The notes under the pieces are model-generated. The model was not told where the DNA came from. It worked only from the letters and a program-made list of their open reading frames with translations, and did not search any database. A DNA stretch of 64,000 nt from Rhabdornis inornatus. Lineage: Eukaryota; Chordata; Aves; Passeriformes; Rhabdornithidae. The stretch covers positions 806,001-870,000 of the forward strand of contig VWZS01000159.1 in NCBI GenBank assembly GCA_013397075.1, read 5' to 3'. How positions within the stretch are numbered: position 1 is the first letter of the stretch; every line of letters begins with the position of its first letter. Below are positions 24,801 to 39,000 of this stretch, piece after piece. The translations under genes were made by a program, and so were the position numbers.

Positions 24801-27800
24801 AACCTGATTTCAGGCAAACACAAAAACTGCCACCCTGTTGTATTATCACACAGGCACAAACACAGCTAAAGCCAGCCTGGCAAACCCAGCAGAACACAGG
24901 GTGCTCCAGTCTGCTAAGGCAGGATTACACTCACATGTCACATCCAGGTGCAAACAACCAGGAAGAGAGAAGAGATACACAAAAATAAACACACTGCACG
25001 TTTACCTATGGGTCACCCCATTTCATCTAGGAACTGGATGGAGCAGGGTGTTTCAAGAGGGGAAAAAGACTAAATGAAGTATTGTTGTTCTTCTGCAGGG
25101 AGCAAACTTGTTTCCCAGGAGCAGCTGTGCACCTGCATCAACCAAGAGTTAGCACTTCATTCAGCAGCATCATCAGCTCAGGCTCTCAGGTGTTTTACAG
25201 CAGGACCTCTGCCCACAGCACCAGCACCAAGGTCTCCTGCTCAGACTCTTTTCCTTAAGAAGTCCACTCTGCCCTCAGGTGAGTTAATATACATTAGGAT
25301 CACTTGCCACAGCATCTTTCCCAAAATAATCAGATCCTGCACTTATGTAGCACTTCAGCTCTCAAAAAAATCTTGCTGTTTTATGAATTTAACAAGATGA
25401 AGTACACATTCTCTTTCCAGGTCACTTCACCCAACAATGAGGTGTGGGCGGCTCAAGGATGAAATGCTGCAGCTGCTGCACTTTAATAGTTCACTACAAG
25501 TTTTATAGCAGCGAGAAAATACCATCCTATGCACTAGAACCTGCATTTTGATACTCGAATTTGGGAGTTAGCCAGGCATAAGGGAAAGGAAAAAAAGCAA
25601 CCACCACAACTCACTCGGTTTGTGCCTGACACTGGAGTTTTTTATTCATTGCTGCCCAGCTCATGGATGGAAGAGAGAGGGAAGTGGTTTGTCTTATCCT
25701 CCCTGATCTCTGAATCTCCCTGATCTGAATTTGATCTCTGGTATTATTGTGTGTGCTTCTACCACAGCTCTACTAATGGCCAGCAGAGAGACCACCCTGA
25801 AACAGAGGTGCCCTTTGAAAGGCCACCAGCTCTTCTCTATCCACATCACGCAGCTTTATCAATGCAGAAAAGCAGAAGTATCAGAGCAGAATTCTGGATT
25901 TTGCAGTGTTTTCTCCCCTACTGATCTGCCATCAGTGGTAGCTGACAAATCAGCTTCTGGACACGTGCAGGAAGCTCCTGTTTGCTCAGTGGAAGTTGAG
26001 TCACTGCTTTCAATGCAAAGCACGTTTCTTCCTCTCCCAGTTCAACTCTCAGCAGTCCCTGTGCTGTCCCTTCAGATTATTTTAACATTATTCATAACAC
26101 TGCATCCCCCATCGCCTACCTCTGCTGTCTGGAACAGCCCTCTTATCTGTCAGCCACGTCAATCCTCCAACTGCTTCCAAACTTTCTTCAAAAAACCTCT
26201 CTCCTGTCATTTCTTAGCTCTCTTGGTTTCTTTCCTCCTCTGTGATTTTTTTGTGGTCATTCATCTTAATGGAAATTTCCCCCAGAAAGCTGGGTATGTG
26301 CCACCAGTTACCTTTTTCACATGTTTTTTAGACATTTGATCCAATGAATAAAGTTGAATATAAAATACAACTATTTTATTTATGAAGTGCAAGAGCTAAT
26401 TCCCAACATTTGTTCCAAAAATTCAAAGTAAAATAACCTCTCTCCTGCTTTGTGTAGCTGCCATGAATGCTTGTGGATGTAACATACAGCCAGTGAGGAG
26501 AGATTGCTCTTGGGTAAAAAGAAAGAGTTCATTTGGACTGATATTTTAAAACAAGACAGTCTGTTTAACTCCAAGTCTGTTCAGTGGCTCAAGCCACCTC
26601 AGAGTTATTTGGCAAAAGGAGTCCCCTGTGCAGCCTCAGCAATTTGGGACTGGATGTTGAAGCTGCACTTCTCTATCACAGTGAATAAGTTACTTTCTGG
26701 AAGATGGAATAAGGGTCTTTAGAGGTCTTTGGAGGTAATTAACAAGAAAACTTTTTATAAACTTCACAGAGCCCCTGGATAAACACCTCAAGGAGTCTTC
26801 TCCAAACCAAGGGGGTTTAGATTGCTCTCTGTGTGTAGAAATGCAGCATATTTAGTATTTCAAAAGCCAATATGCCTGGCAGTCCAAATTTATACTTACA
26901 TTTAAATTACTGTGCAAGCCACATTACACAATGTACATGGGAACCTAATGAGAAGAGATTTCCATGTTACTCCTCATTCTCACAGGTAAGAAAGTCCAAG
27001 TGAAAGCACTGCACATTAAATACAGGATGAAGACACACTACCATCACTTGCATAAACATTTACCCTGGCTCTGTGAGGAGGCTGATCTCCTTATACAAGT
27101 CATGGAGACAGACCAGAACCTGGAGAGCAAGAACAAACACAGGCTGGCCTGTGTAAAAAACCTGAAGCTGGCCTTGGGAATACCTCTCTGTGCAGTCTAT
27201 GCCATTTTGCAGGAACTGCATTAAATCCTGCAAGCTCCAGATCAGCTTTCCAAAGTCCCAGTTTGACTGCCTGAAGTTTTACCTTCTCTGATAAGGCAGA
27301 AATTCCACATGCAAAAGGATATTTTGGCCACTCATCTCCAGCATTATTGCAAAAGGACACACTTTCTCAGTATTTCATGTATTGCCCATACAGGGCGTGT
27401 CATCATTTGGTCAAACTCTAAAAATCTCCACGTGTATGTGGAAGGGACAGCTACATCACTTATATATCAGCCCTCTTCAACTCCCAGGGCCCCTGGAGAA
27501 GCCAGGAAAGACAAGCTCATCATTCAGTCATTTTCTTTCATATTAATCCCAGATATTTGACACGAAGGCCTTACAAGCTTGGAATTTCCCTATAAGTAGT
27601 AGCCCACAAAACTTACTGAAGAGCAGGGGGAATCCCTGTGCAGAGCCAGGGCCTCCCCTCTGCAGGGAAGTGACTTTGCTGCAGGTGGCAATGAAGATTA
27701 TGATGACAAGGGAGCCCATCAGAGCAGGCAAAGTGGGATGTCTGTGTGGGGAATCACCATACACCCATACCAGCATCCTGCTGCAGCTACCACCAGCCCT

Positions 27801-30093
27801 GGAGCCAATGTCATGTGTTTGCTGCACAATTTCATACTGGTCATGAGCTCCATGAGTGATATTTGCTGCAAAGCACCTTGTTATGTTCTAATGAAGGATG
27901 CCAGGAAAAATGAATTATAGAGAAGTAATACTGCCTTCTAAAGTGAAAACCTGGAAAGTGTCCAGAGAGATCTGTGCAAATTGTACACCTTAACTACAGG
28001 ATTTCTGCAATAGTTTTCTATTAACCATCAATCACTAGCTGTAAACCTAGTCTGCCTTCATTAGAAACCAGAAGCAGGAACAACTGTAGTGGTCTTTCAC
28101 ACTAAATATATTACATCCTTATGCTGCAATTTACCTTTTTCTAAATAATGCTATTTTGCCCTATGCTTAATATAAAGAATACTGCAAAGACAGCAGTACA
28201 GTTATTTATTTGCAAGGGAATGGAAAGGTGGAAGGCAAACACTATATAAACTATTATTATTTATAGACCACAATGCTGTTCTTCCTGCAGTGGAAAAGCA
28301 GAAGACACTGCCTCTTCCCCAGAGAGATTTCATTGTAAGTGAAGCAGAAACAATACTGAACAGTCACAAACAGTACATGGAAGAACACATTTTGAGCTGC
28401 CCTTATTTCTACACAGTTATGTACAATGATTATGTCGAAACTTATAACCCCTCATACTTTCTGTCTATGTCTGTGTACAGTGTTTTAAAGTTCAGTACCT
28501 CATAGAAAAAGTGCATTTTAAAAGGAAGGTTTTATGCAACTCAGTAGAGTCACCCTGAATTTAACTTGATGCTGTTTTGGAGGTGAAGAAGGCACTAGCA
28601 AAGCCTAACACACAACATAAGACCTCTTTCAAAATCCCCACTTATAAAAACAAGGAAGGTATGCAGAAAGATCCAAGAGCATTTAGGAGGCTACAGGACC
28701 AATGCCTTAAAAAATCTGGCCTCTGCCAATTCAGGCCAGACTTTAATGCACTAACCAGGGCCAGGAGCATCTGTGTAGAAAACCATGCACTTTTCAGCTT
28801 CTCCAGTCCTGAGTGTTCACATACAGAGTAGAAGAGATAATTTAATAACTAATGCTCTGAGGCCAGGGTTTGCTTAGGTGTCTTTGGCACCTGGGTGCCA
28901 AAATCCCACCCAAGGCCCTGTGGCTGAAGCCTGGGGGATGGCAGTGTGGAACCATGTGGGTTTGTGGGGCTACTTCTCCAAGGGCACAGGTCACCTTCAA
29001 GAGCAACAATGAGCAGCTGCACCAAATAGCTGCAAGAGAAGTATCTTTACAGCACAAACATCTCCTCTGGCTTTGTCTTCACTTCAGAGCAACTTCAAAT
29101 TATTTACTGCGCTATAAAATGCAAAATAAGCGATCTCCCGCAGCTTTGTTGCATAGTCCTGTTGAGATATAGGGGTTTTACCAAGTTTTTTTGGATATTT
29201 TGCTGTGATTTAGGATGTGTTCAAGCCTAAGGTTAAAACCTGCTGTAGTAGGTGTTAATGTAGTTTCATTAGCAATCAAAGGCACTAAAAAGAGACCTGA
29301 AGACTAAAGAGAAACCTCATGAGCAATAACCCCAAAATGGTTCAGGACAAAGGACATAGTACAAGAAGTACAGTTTGGATCTGAGGTCCTTACTTAAAAT
29401 GACTTAGCTACCTCCTCCAAAGGCCAAGGCAATTCTGTAAATGCAAAAAGGTAAAAATAACATCCTCCTCTGAGTATCATTGCTGAGGTACTGGACTGTT
29501 GCCACTTTCTTCAGTAGCTGAAAGAGAAAGGCAGATTCACTGTCCTTTTCTCTTTTGTTGGTACAGAACATTCACATCCAAAATTACCAGAACATCTCTG
29601 GAAAATCTCCAAACCTGAGGAGCTTAAATCAAAAAATAGCAGGCAAACATTGTGCAACATTCCCCAAAGCTGGCATTCTAAAGGCTGTGTAGGATTGCAA
29701 GACTCTGTTGTCCAGAAGATAAATGGGATTAGCATGAGGAACAAAATAACATCAGCCTGGTGAAGCTCCATCTGCACACTGCTGTATGTGGTACATTTGA
29801 AGGATGACCCAATGCTTACCCAGTGAACTTAAATATCACAAGAAATGCTGCAGCTTTCCTAAGCCACAGCACCAGGCTGTTCCTGGTGGCCTGGGGGGAC
29901 ATCCTCTCCTTCCTTCCAGCCACTCCAGCTCGCAGCCCTGGGCTGTGTGTGCTGTGTGTAACCCAAAGGAGAGCTGCTCAGAAAGATCTGGTTTATTGTT
30001 TGCCCTGGTCTAAGCCCTAGGAGCTCCAGTGAAATCCCAAACCCCACTGCAGCTGATGACTTGGATTGGCTTCCCAAAACAGAGGCTTGGCAA
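18856..30093. other. Intronic sequence, no gene seen
   Basis: Unique intron with one CR1 tail (22708-22778). Two AT-rich blocks dense in TAAT cores (19815-20140 and 23700-24080) are candidate enhancers. A 202-codon frame at 25731-26339 was judged a chance opening. Confidence 0.65.
22708..22778 (+). mobile_element. CR1 LINE 3' tail fragment
   Basis: GTTGGACTCGATGATTTC, then GGTCTTTTCCAACCTAAATG and the end-like CATGATTCC, match the CR1 3' terminus in forward orientation. Only the terminal segment is present. Confidence 0.88.
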
Positions 30094-30480
30094 TGTTAAA
30101 AGAATAAAGTGGGTATTTATTAAAGCCTTCAATAGATACACCTGGGGCAGTCAGAAGCCTCAGAGGCTACACCCAAAATGAACAATGGTCTGAGTTTTTC
30201 AGACAGATATAAATTTGGTCCATTTATATATCAGGGGTTAAACTTCTAGTTATAGCTTCAGGTAATGAAGCCATTTACCCCCAGTTTGCTTCCCCCAATT
30301 CACTTCTGTTTATACTTTCGGGGCCTGAGGCTGCAGGGTGTCCTTGGCTCTCAGGCCTAGAAGGATTTTTTTGTGTGACCAAAGTGTGAAGAGAGCTCAC
30401 TAACACTCTCTATGGAGTTCAGAGTTATGCACTAATGCAGTACAAGATCTGAAAAGTACAAAAGATGAAAACTTAAGGCA
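30094..30480 (-). mobile_element. Solo-LTR-like repeat, copy 2 (avian ERV type)
   Basis: This is the second copy of the repeat at 180-580, in the same orientation. Its ends are TG...CA-like: the minus strand starts TGCCTTAAG at 30480 and ends TTAACA at 30094. An AATAAA lies at 30116-30121 on the minus strand. No clear target-site duplication is visible, and the two copies differ by many substitutions, so the insertions look old and independent. No gag, pol or env remnant adjoins it. Confidence 0.7.
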
Positions 30481-31998
30481 TCACAGCCATGCCAGAGGTG
30501 CACAGGGCAGCAGTGGCTCCCTGCCCCAAGGACACTGTTCCTGAGCTGCTCCTGTGCCAGCCAAGCTCTGCTGTGCTGTGTGATTCAGAGACCTGGGCAC
30601 AGCTTCAAAAGCTACAGCAGCAATGAGTCACGACACCAGTTACTCATAGCTTGCTGTAATGTTTAGGGAAGTGATCACAAGTATTTATACATCCAGTATA
30701 CAGAAACTGCCACCTCCTCCATGCTGGGTTAAGGCTACAGCTGCTACTTGCCTCAAGCAGACAAAATATAAAAAGATTAGAAGGCTGAACAGAAGCTGAG
30801 AGAGTGACTAAAGAACACAGCCAGGCTCCTGTGCATGCCTGGACCATCCTTGGGTACTGCAAAGGTAGAGGGTTTTAAAACATCAAGAAAAGAGAAAAAA
30901 ATAAACCCCCGAATTCTTTACTCTCTATTTTCAGCTCTGGGTTAACATCTGCAGTCAGAAGACTTCCATAAGATTTATGAGAAATCACTCTGTACATTGC
31001 CAAATACATCTAAAACCAGATCTTTAAAAACAAAGAGACCAAAAATAAACATCCAGTGGGTTTTAACCTCCCTATGTGCTACTGAATTTGAGATAAGGGC
31101 AACCCCACCGAAGCACGTTGGATTCCCAAGGTAAGAGAGCTCACAGTGATGTGAGACAGAGTAAAGAGTAACTGGGTAAAACACATCTCCCAAGACCTGA
31201 CCCACAATTCATCTCTAGTAAGTACTTTTTGTTTCTATCCTCAACACTTGTATCATGTCACTGACTTGCCTTTGTTTAACTGAAGATGTTTGAAGCCTAA
31301 CTCTCCCCAGATATCCCATGTTCATCTTTTCCCAAGCATGAGGATGTAAATCAGCACTGTACAGAACCAAGCAGAATACCAGCCAACCAAAAATCGCTGT
31401 GCAAACAGAAATGTTCAAGTTATTGAAGGCCATGAAGAACCAGCCTTTTATTCTCTTTCCTGTCATTCATGGTCCCACCTGTTGGTTAACCCCACACCAC
31501 CTCCCCTCCAAAGCACGTTGATTCCTCATCTGCATGGATTTCAGTCAAAAAGCAGACAGATAAAAATGCCACACCAAACAAATCCATCAGTTCTGGTGCT
31601 GCCTCTTGCAGAGAGCTTTCAGCTAACCAAAGTTTAAATTAACTTTCTGAGAGGGCACAAAAGCCAGACCTCATGTAATTACATACTCATCCCTCCCTTG
31701 GGCTCAATATTTATTTATTTTAGGATGTCTAACAGCTCTCTTGGGCTTGCTCTACAGCTCTGGAAAAATGATTACTTAGTCCCTGAACCTACAAACTGTA
31801 TTCTGTGTAAATTTTACATCCAGAGCTGTGCCAGGTGATTAAAAAAGGCAGAATTTATCAAACTTTCTGAAAGCTTGATTTGCTTCATGGCTCACCTGTC
31901 TTCATAAAACCCACTGCAGGCTGGAACAATGGGTAAAATTTCACAATCAGCACTTGAGTAAGAAAGAGAAGGTATATGCAACTACTTAACCTTATTGA

Positions 31999-32082
31999 TT
32001 TTTTTTTTTATCTTGTTTTCTTTCACAATAATTGGCAAGGGTTATTTGGTTGTTTTGGTTGTTTTTTGGTTTTTTTTTTTAA
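31999..32082. repeat. T-rich low-complexity tract
   Basis: Poly-T runs at both ends flank GGTTGTTTTGG-type sequence. This is low complexity with no element recognised. Confidence 0.8.
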
Positions 32083-33672
32083 ACAACACCTTATGAGGTT
32101 ATTAATAAAAGTTCACGGCCTACTATATTTTAAATCTTTCTTTAGCTCTCAAAGGAGATACAATCCACCGTTTGAGAGAGAGACAATCTTTCTTGTCTTA
32201 AAAATCTATCAGCTCTTATATTGTTGCTTCAATTTGCACACGAGTCACTCCCCTGCAACACCCAAAAATTGACTCTTGTGGGCTTTAGAGCTTCCAGCAT
32301 CCTCAGAAGGACTTTCCAAGCTGTGGATTTTGTACCATGAGAGGTCCATGTGCAAAAACAGATGTTTTCCCACCAAGGTGCTGCCCTGGAGGTCCATTTG
32401 AAAAACATTATAGTGAATATATGAATGCACAGAAACCCGCAGCTTTTTGTTTGTTTGTTTTAAAAAAATGGTATTTCATAACAACAGCTGGAACGAGCTC
32501 CAGGACTGGGCTCCTCCGAAGGGGATATCCCATTAAGATACATGACAAATTGAGCATTTGTGTTGATATAAGATCTGCTTTTCTCACGCTCTAGGAAAAT
32601 GTGGTGTATTATCTCTTTGTCTGGAGTTTGAGGGTAACTGAACTGAGGATTATGTGAGGCTGACAAGGACCTTTGTCCCCCTCCTTTCTCTACAGGCTGC
32701 ACATGCAGTTTTTACCAGCGTTCCCAACGCTTCACTGCAGACAGAGCAGCAAACCTTGTGCAAAGCCACCTTTCCTGGAGGAGCAGAGACACGTAATTTG
32801 TTTTCCATTCAGGAGGCTGGCAGCCAGGCTTCAGACTACAGCTTTAATGTGTGCCTGCTCCATGCAGTGTCAGTGGGAAATACAACCATTTACCTGCAGA
32901 CTTCCCTTCCAACCTGCCAGCCTGGCACCCCTCCTGTCCTCACATCAACCATGCCAAGGCACCAGAGACACAACCAGATTCTGATGATCTTGCCAGTAAA
33001 AAGTCATTTTATCTATTCATGATCTGCACTAAGGACTAGAAAAATTAATTCCATGCTAAACCATGAAAGAGCTGGTTCTCAATTAACATGAATTGACACC
33101 CCCTTAACTGTATGATGTCTGTTTTTTAATATTGTGGTATGTTGGTTTGTAGCTCGGGTTTTATCCATTCAGGCTCTTTACTGTATCCCTAACATTTTGG
33201 CCCCTCTGGATCACCAGTCTGGGAACAGCTGGATTCAGTCAGCAAACTTCTGCTCTCTGGTGTAGGGTGACATGGCCAGCAAGAAGCATGCTGTCAGCTT
33301 CAGAAAAATAAGTTTAAAAGCAAGCCTGAAGCTGCAGTGGAGGAGGAGAGGAAGAGAATCACATTTTTGTCTATATCACAAATATAGTTTCATTTTGTTC
33401 TTAGCCTGACTGAATCAATCACTGTTCCCTGACCATCCTGTATCACTCTTAAAATGTAGCAGAGTGAAACCATATTAATGAAAACCAAGGAAAATAGGAA
33501 ATGTGATTCTAAATACTGAGTTCTCAAAGCAACCTCAAGCAAATCATTCTACTTTATAGCAACTTGATTTCCCCAACCACAAAACAGAAGAGCAAATGCT
33601 GTGCTGTTACTTTGAGTGGCTGTTCTGAAGTCTCTTAGGATATGCTTCGCAGATGGAGAAGTTGATGAGGAT

Positions 33673-33724
33673 GTATACATATATATACATATACATACAT
33701 ACATATATATATATATGCATATAT
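33673..33724. repeat. TA/CATA microsatellite
   Basis: A 52-bp alternating TA/CATA stretch (ATACATAC- and ATATAT-type units). It is an interrupted dinucleotide/tetranucleotide repeat. Confidence 0.93.
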
Positions 33725-35924
33725 GAAACATTCATATGCCCCAGCATGCTGAGCTTCCAACATGGCAAAGCAGCAATGGCAGTGGGAGAGTGGAAAATAC
33801 AATTTAACTCATGATGGTAGCTTTCAAAGTATAACAGCACGAGTTCCTTCCTTCCACAGGTGCAATTGCCTGGGTAAGGGAGGTGGGATCTCATTTTACC
33901 AGCTATCAACAGTTCATCCTTCTTGCTGGTCACTAGCAACATACTTTTGTGTGTTTTAGGACCTGGACAAACAGGAGAAAATAAATATCTTATCAAGGGA
34001 AAAGACTGCATATATTCTTTTTATGACCTGTGGGAACAGAAGTCCTAACAAGTCTGCAAAACATTGCATAGGTCTCCAGATAAAATTGTTAGCTCTGGAT
34101 GACACCCATCTCCTAAATGCTTAATTGTGAAATTATTTCCCAGAAGAGTTTGTTTGTGTTTTGCTAAACCATTAAAGATAGCCAGCCCAGATCCATGCAA
34201 AACCCCCAGCAAGGAAATACTTAAAATATGGGAATGTTTTAGACCAGCCAGAGGACTGGGACTGCTCACAGAAATCAACAAGTTCAGACTTAAAAATGAA
34301 AAAGGCAATACTTCAGGACTGTTTTATAATGCAGACATAAAAGAGATGATAACTATTTAAAATACTTCATAAAAGTACTGGAACTAAGCATCTCCTAGAG
34401 CAGAGCCCTGACAAATCATCCAGCCACCTACATGCATTTATGGTTGTGGCTGTCCAGGGATCACTTAGAAGTAAATTAGCAACGGAAGTCATTACACAAG
34501 GAATAATTCCAAGAAACTGGAGTCTCAAAAGCAGAAAGTGAATGAAGAAATTGAAATTGCAGGCAATGGGGAAAAATGACAGCATACCAGACAGACTATT
34601 TCCTCAATGAAAGAAATGTGAATTATAAAAAAGTCAGGCAAGTCAGCATGTGTCAGAAGTGCCCTGAGGAGCCTATCCTTATTTCCCCCTTTTGGCTGCA
34701 GAAGGCTGTGTAACACTTTCCATTTAAGTGAGAAGGCACACGATGAGGTTCCTTAAAAGCCATGAACACAGACTCCTCTGAGCCTGAGGATTGCTTCTGC
34801 CAGGTGTAATTGCAGTGCCCTGGCCCCGTCAGCCAGCACCCACCACAGAAAAGCTGAGCTTCTCTGCAACAAATTTATCTCTGAGAGGGAATGAAATTCA
34901 AGGAGACTTGAAATTGAAGAAGAGCACAGAAACCACACTGCTGTTTCCTGCACCCCGCTTTGACAAAATGGGACCTGATATTTGAGATGGGCAGACCCCT
35001 TCATCTCATTACTCTGTGACAGGATGAGAGAATTTGTGCAGGAAATCATGTACTCTGTTCCTCCATCCTGGTGAAGTACAGAAAAAATGCTTGAAACTCC
35101 CTACATGTTCTTCATTGAATATCCCTAAAGAGAAAGTCCAAAAAGCTGTTAGACCCTTAGATACCTGAAGCCACACAGCTCTTAAGGCATGCAGAGCATC
35201 GTGGGGCAAATGATCACAATATTCTCACCCTTGTCCCTCTCTCTTCCTCTAACATCTGCACTTGGACTGCCAAGCACACAGCTGTTTGCTCTGATGGGTT
35301 ATCCCCTCCCTTCAGCTCTCCTCCTCCCCTCATGGATGTCTGGTTCTGCACCATGAATGTGGCACCAAGCCCAGCTTCGAACCAGTTTTCAGCCTGCTGC
35401 CCCTAGAGCAAGGTAGGTGTGTGCTGCAGAGCCAGGCAGTGCAGGAAGGAAATGCAGGACTATCAGCAGCACTAATGTGGCTCCCAAGACAAGAGAAATT
35501 CCTGTTGGTGGCTTCATCCCATATCCCATCCAGGAGAGGAGCAGCTATGCAGCTGCCAAGTGCTGCAAACCACAAAGGCTGATCAAATGGGGGCCGTACT
35601 GGTAGACATGTGCAACAAATTGGGACAACTTTTTATTTCCCTCTGTCACTGAGCAGGGCAGAGGAAATGCACTCCGGATACACACACGCACCCAAACCAC
35701 AGCCAGCTTGCTCTGGGGGAGCTCAGTCCTAATCACAACCAGGTCTCTGCTGCTGGAAGCTCCTGCTCTGTGTCTTTTAGCCTCTCACAGCACACACACA
35801 AAGGCACAGGCTGCCTCTTCTCCGTGCCACAAGGCACTGGCCCTCGCAGGGTGGCTTGTGAAGAGCAGCTATCCTTTGGTCAAGATTTGACTCTTCTTCC
35901 CTTTCTGGCTGAGAGGAGAATGGA

Positions 35925-36000
35925 TTGAGAGCTGACCTGAGGAGAGGGACCTGGGGGTGTCAGTGGATGAGAAAGAGACCAGCCAGTGGGCTGCAGGGTG
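35925..36000 (+). mobile_element. Possible CR1 fragment (internal 3' region)
   Basis: GGGACCTGGGGGTGTCAGTGG followed by GACCAGCCAGTG-like sequence resembles the segment of the CR1 3' region that encodes the end of the reverse transcriptase ORF. The match is short and diverged. Confidence 0.5.
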
Positions 36001-39000
36001 AATGGACTCTGGTATCTGTTGGACTGGAACTGCAAGAGCACTTGTTCCCAACCCAGTGGTTCAACTTTAAGAGACGCTTTAATGGAAGCAGTTCAATCAA
36101 CACAGGTGGCTTTGAAAATCCTACTCTTAAAATCCTTTGTGTGTCGGCAGCTGCTGCTTGGCCAACTGAGGAGCCCTGAGGCTTCAGCCAAGTTGCTTTT
36201 CCCCATTTATTGTGAGCACTGAGGCCCCTGCCTGGCCTGAGCCTTGCTGGCTGACAGAGGATGTAACAGCAGCATGAAGACTAAGGCTGTGCTCTGCTCA
36301 GGGAAGTCAGAAACCTCTGGCTGTATCTCTGTTGCAGAGACTTCTAGCCCCAGAGCCACTAGTGCATATCCTTTCCTCATGACTAAGCTCAATAAACCTC
36401 AGCACCCTTACCCCTGTGTGTGACAAGTCTGATTTTCACCTTGTCAATCCCGATGAAAGGTCTTTACAGACTGTCCCTGCCCACCACGGGCAGCCCTCGT
36501 GGGGCCTTATCAAATGCTGCTGAAAGGAGAGGAACCCAGACAGATGGCTGGTTTGGAAAGCCCTGTAACCTGTGATCTGGACATGCAGGAAACAGCTCCA
36601 ATTTGTCTTGACTTCTGGTTCCTTTGCAAGAGGCTGGTGTTTACATAAACAAAGTGAAAGCAGAGGCTGCAGTGGTGACAGACAAGCCCTGAGAACTTCA
36701 ACAGAGGTTAGGACCTAGGGCAGGTTGCATCCCAGCAGCTTTTTGTAAAAGGTACTGCTGTTAACTCTGAGGCTGGACAAGGTAGAGAGCTCTCCTTTGT
36801 GAATTACAGATAAGCCCCCCAATGCACCAAGTGCCAGGTATCCTGATGCTCAGCTAAGTGCAAGGGAGGAGGGAGGAAAACCACGCAGACACACCTCATT
36901 TCCCAATCTGGTGTGAGTTGATAATCAAACATTTTTGGAGGCCAAGGGACAAACTTCTAAAAGTACTCACATAAGGCTGTAGACAAGCGGTTAGATCTTC
37001 AAAGAGCACACTCTAATTCAGGCACATAATGAAGTGGACAGATTAAAACAAAACAAAGCCAAGCCCATGCTGAGACAACAGCAGCTGCCCGTGTCCACCA
37101 GCAGCTGAGAGGGAACCGTGGGCCACTGGGGAGAGCTGCAGCCCTGCAGCCTCACCCAGCAATGCTGCTGGGACAGCCCTGCTCCTCCTGCCAGCTGCTC
37201 TGAAAAATCTGGCCAAGGAACCAAGCAGGGAGAAGGCAGTGCATGCAAACCATCAGAAAATGTTATCTCCATCAGGGCATGACACAGGCCTTACAAAGCA
37301 TCCCCCTGTCTGGTAAGAAAGATAAAGGGTCTGTGGGATTTGGTGACTCAAACGCTTACATTACTGCAAATAAACACTCCTGGCTTTTGCAGATGTCTGA
37401 AGAACTGTCAGGCAGCTGTGCAAAAGGAACATGAGGAAATTGCCCATAAGAAAATGGTTAATTCAGACCAAAAAAGGCAAGAGCAAAAGAGCTTGGCAGA
37501 TCATCTGAGGGCAAAGTTACAAACCCCACTTACTGAAAGTCTGGATCTGGAAAACTCAATCTGATAGACTTAAAAGACACTATTTTGGCCTGTCAGAGCC
37601 CTGAACCAGCCAAGTTCAGCCCAGCTGCTGCTGTTCACAGCTACAGTGCCACTGCTGAGCACTGAACTAGAGAAATGCAGCTTCCCCAGCACATCAGGGA
37701 CCTCTGAGCAATGCCAGATAATTGTACACCATCAGCTAAAAATAAAAAATCATATTTATTTGGGAAAGGTTACATATTGGAAAAAATCTATTTTTTAAAT
37801 ATAAATTACGACAGTGTTGAAAAAGGTGAAGGTAAGGTGTTTTTAAATAGTTTTGCCTGGTTGGCAGAAGGTGATGGTGGCTTCCCTGTTTTGTGTGTCC
37901 CACCAGTGCTTTGCACTACCATGTCACAGTTTGCTGCAGAAGTGAGAAAAACTGTTAAGGAGGTATCCAGGTTTTCTCCTAGCAGTTTCAATGGCTGCTT
38001 TCCTTTTGCCAGTGCTGTGCTTGGCCTTCTCATGCTCCACGCCAAGATATTTCCACCAGTTCTTCTGCAAACAGAAGGCTGTTTTACTGAGCTTCACAGA
38101 GCCCAAGAATTCCTCAGTTCTCCTGCTCTCACCTGACTCCCACCAAGGCTCCACTGCAGGTGACCTGTCCTGACCTGACAGGTTTCCTGGGTGGATTACA
38201 GTGAGGAGCCAAAGGTGGAAGCACCAGGAGAGCCCTGGGGTTCCCAGGGATGCCACTGGTGTGCACAGTGAGGGGCTGCCAGCACACACCTGCCTCCAGG
38301 GTGGCAGGTAACATCTGCAAGAAAACAGTAGCAGCACCATGACCACACAAGTGCTAAAACATCACTGAGTTTGTACTGAGTCTTCTGCCTCATGGGGTGG
38401 CAGAGATGGGCTGTTTAGAGAATCCTGAAGTTGCTCTCTCATGGAGAACAACAAAAAGCTTAAGGAATTCTTCTTTACAGTTCCTTTTCTAACATGCACT
38501 GATGAGCACTCTGGTGATGCTTTTGCTCTGCTTGACTTCTCATTATTGGCTTTTGCAGCACCTCACGTCCCTGAGCACACATGGAGGTGTTTCATCAGCC
38601 CTCAGTGCATAAGGCTGCATGAGGTATTAGAGGACTGAGGTCATGACCCAGCTTTCCTTTCCAACTCCATACTCCACGTGTCAGGCCAATATTCCTTCTT
38701 GCTGAAGAAGGAATGAACTCAGGTAACTCAATTATCAACAAAGGATCAATTAAATGAGTGAAGAAAACAAAAGACTGGGATAGGCAAGACCACATGGATA
38801 GTGAGTTTCTTGGTATACTAAACTCACCAGAATATCCCGTTGTAGCCTTTTTCCACATGAATTTTCCAAAACAATTTTTTGAGCCTCCACAATCATGTTT
38901 CTTGACCAAGCAGCATCCTTTCTTCCTGCCTCAAAACTAAAGTCTGCCCTATACACATGCCGGAAGAGATAGGCCCTGAGTATCTGTCACTTAGATTGCT

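Noticed and set aside
25731..26339. 202-codon plus-strand frame
   Set aside because: In 64 kb read in six frames roughly one opening this long is expected by chance, more so in a pyrimidine-biased stretch. There is no recognisable domain, and no supporting splice sites or promoter.
35373..35383. Pol III B-box-like sequence on the minus strand (GGTTCGAAGCT)
   Set aside because: No A box at the right distance and no cloverleaf can be drawn, so it is not a tRNA or SINE head.
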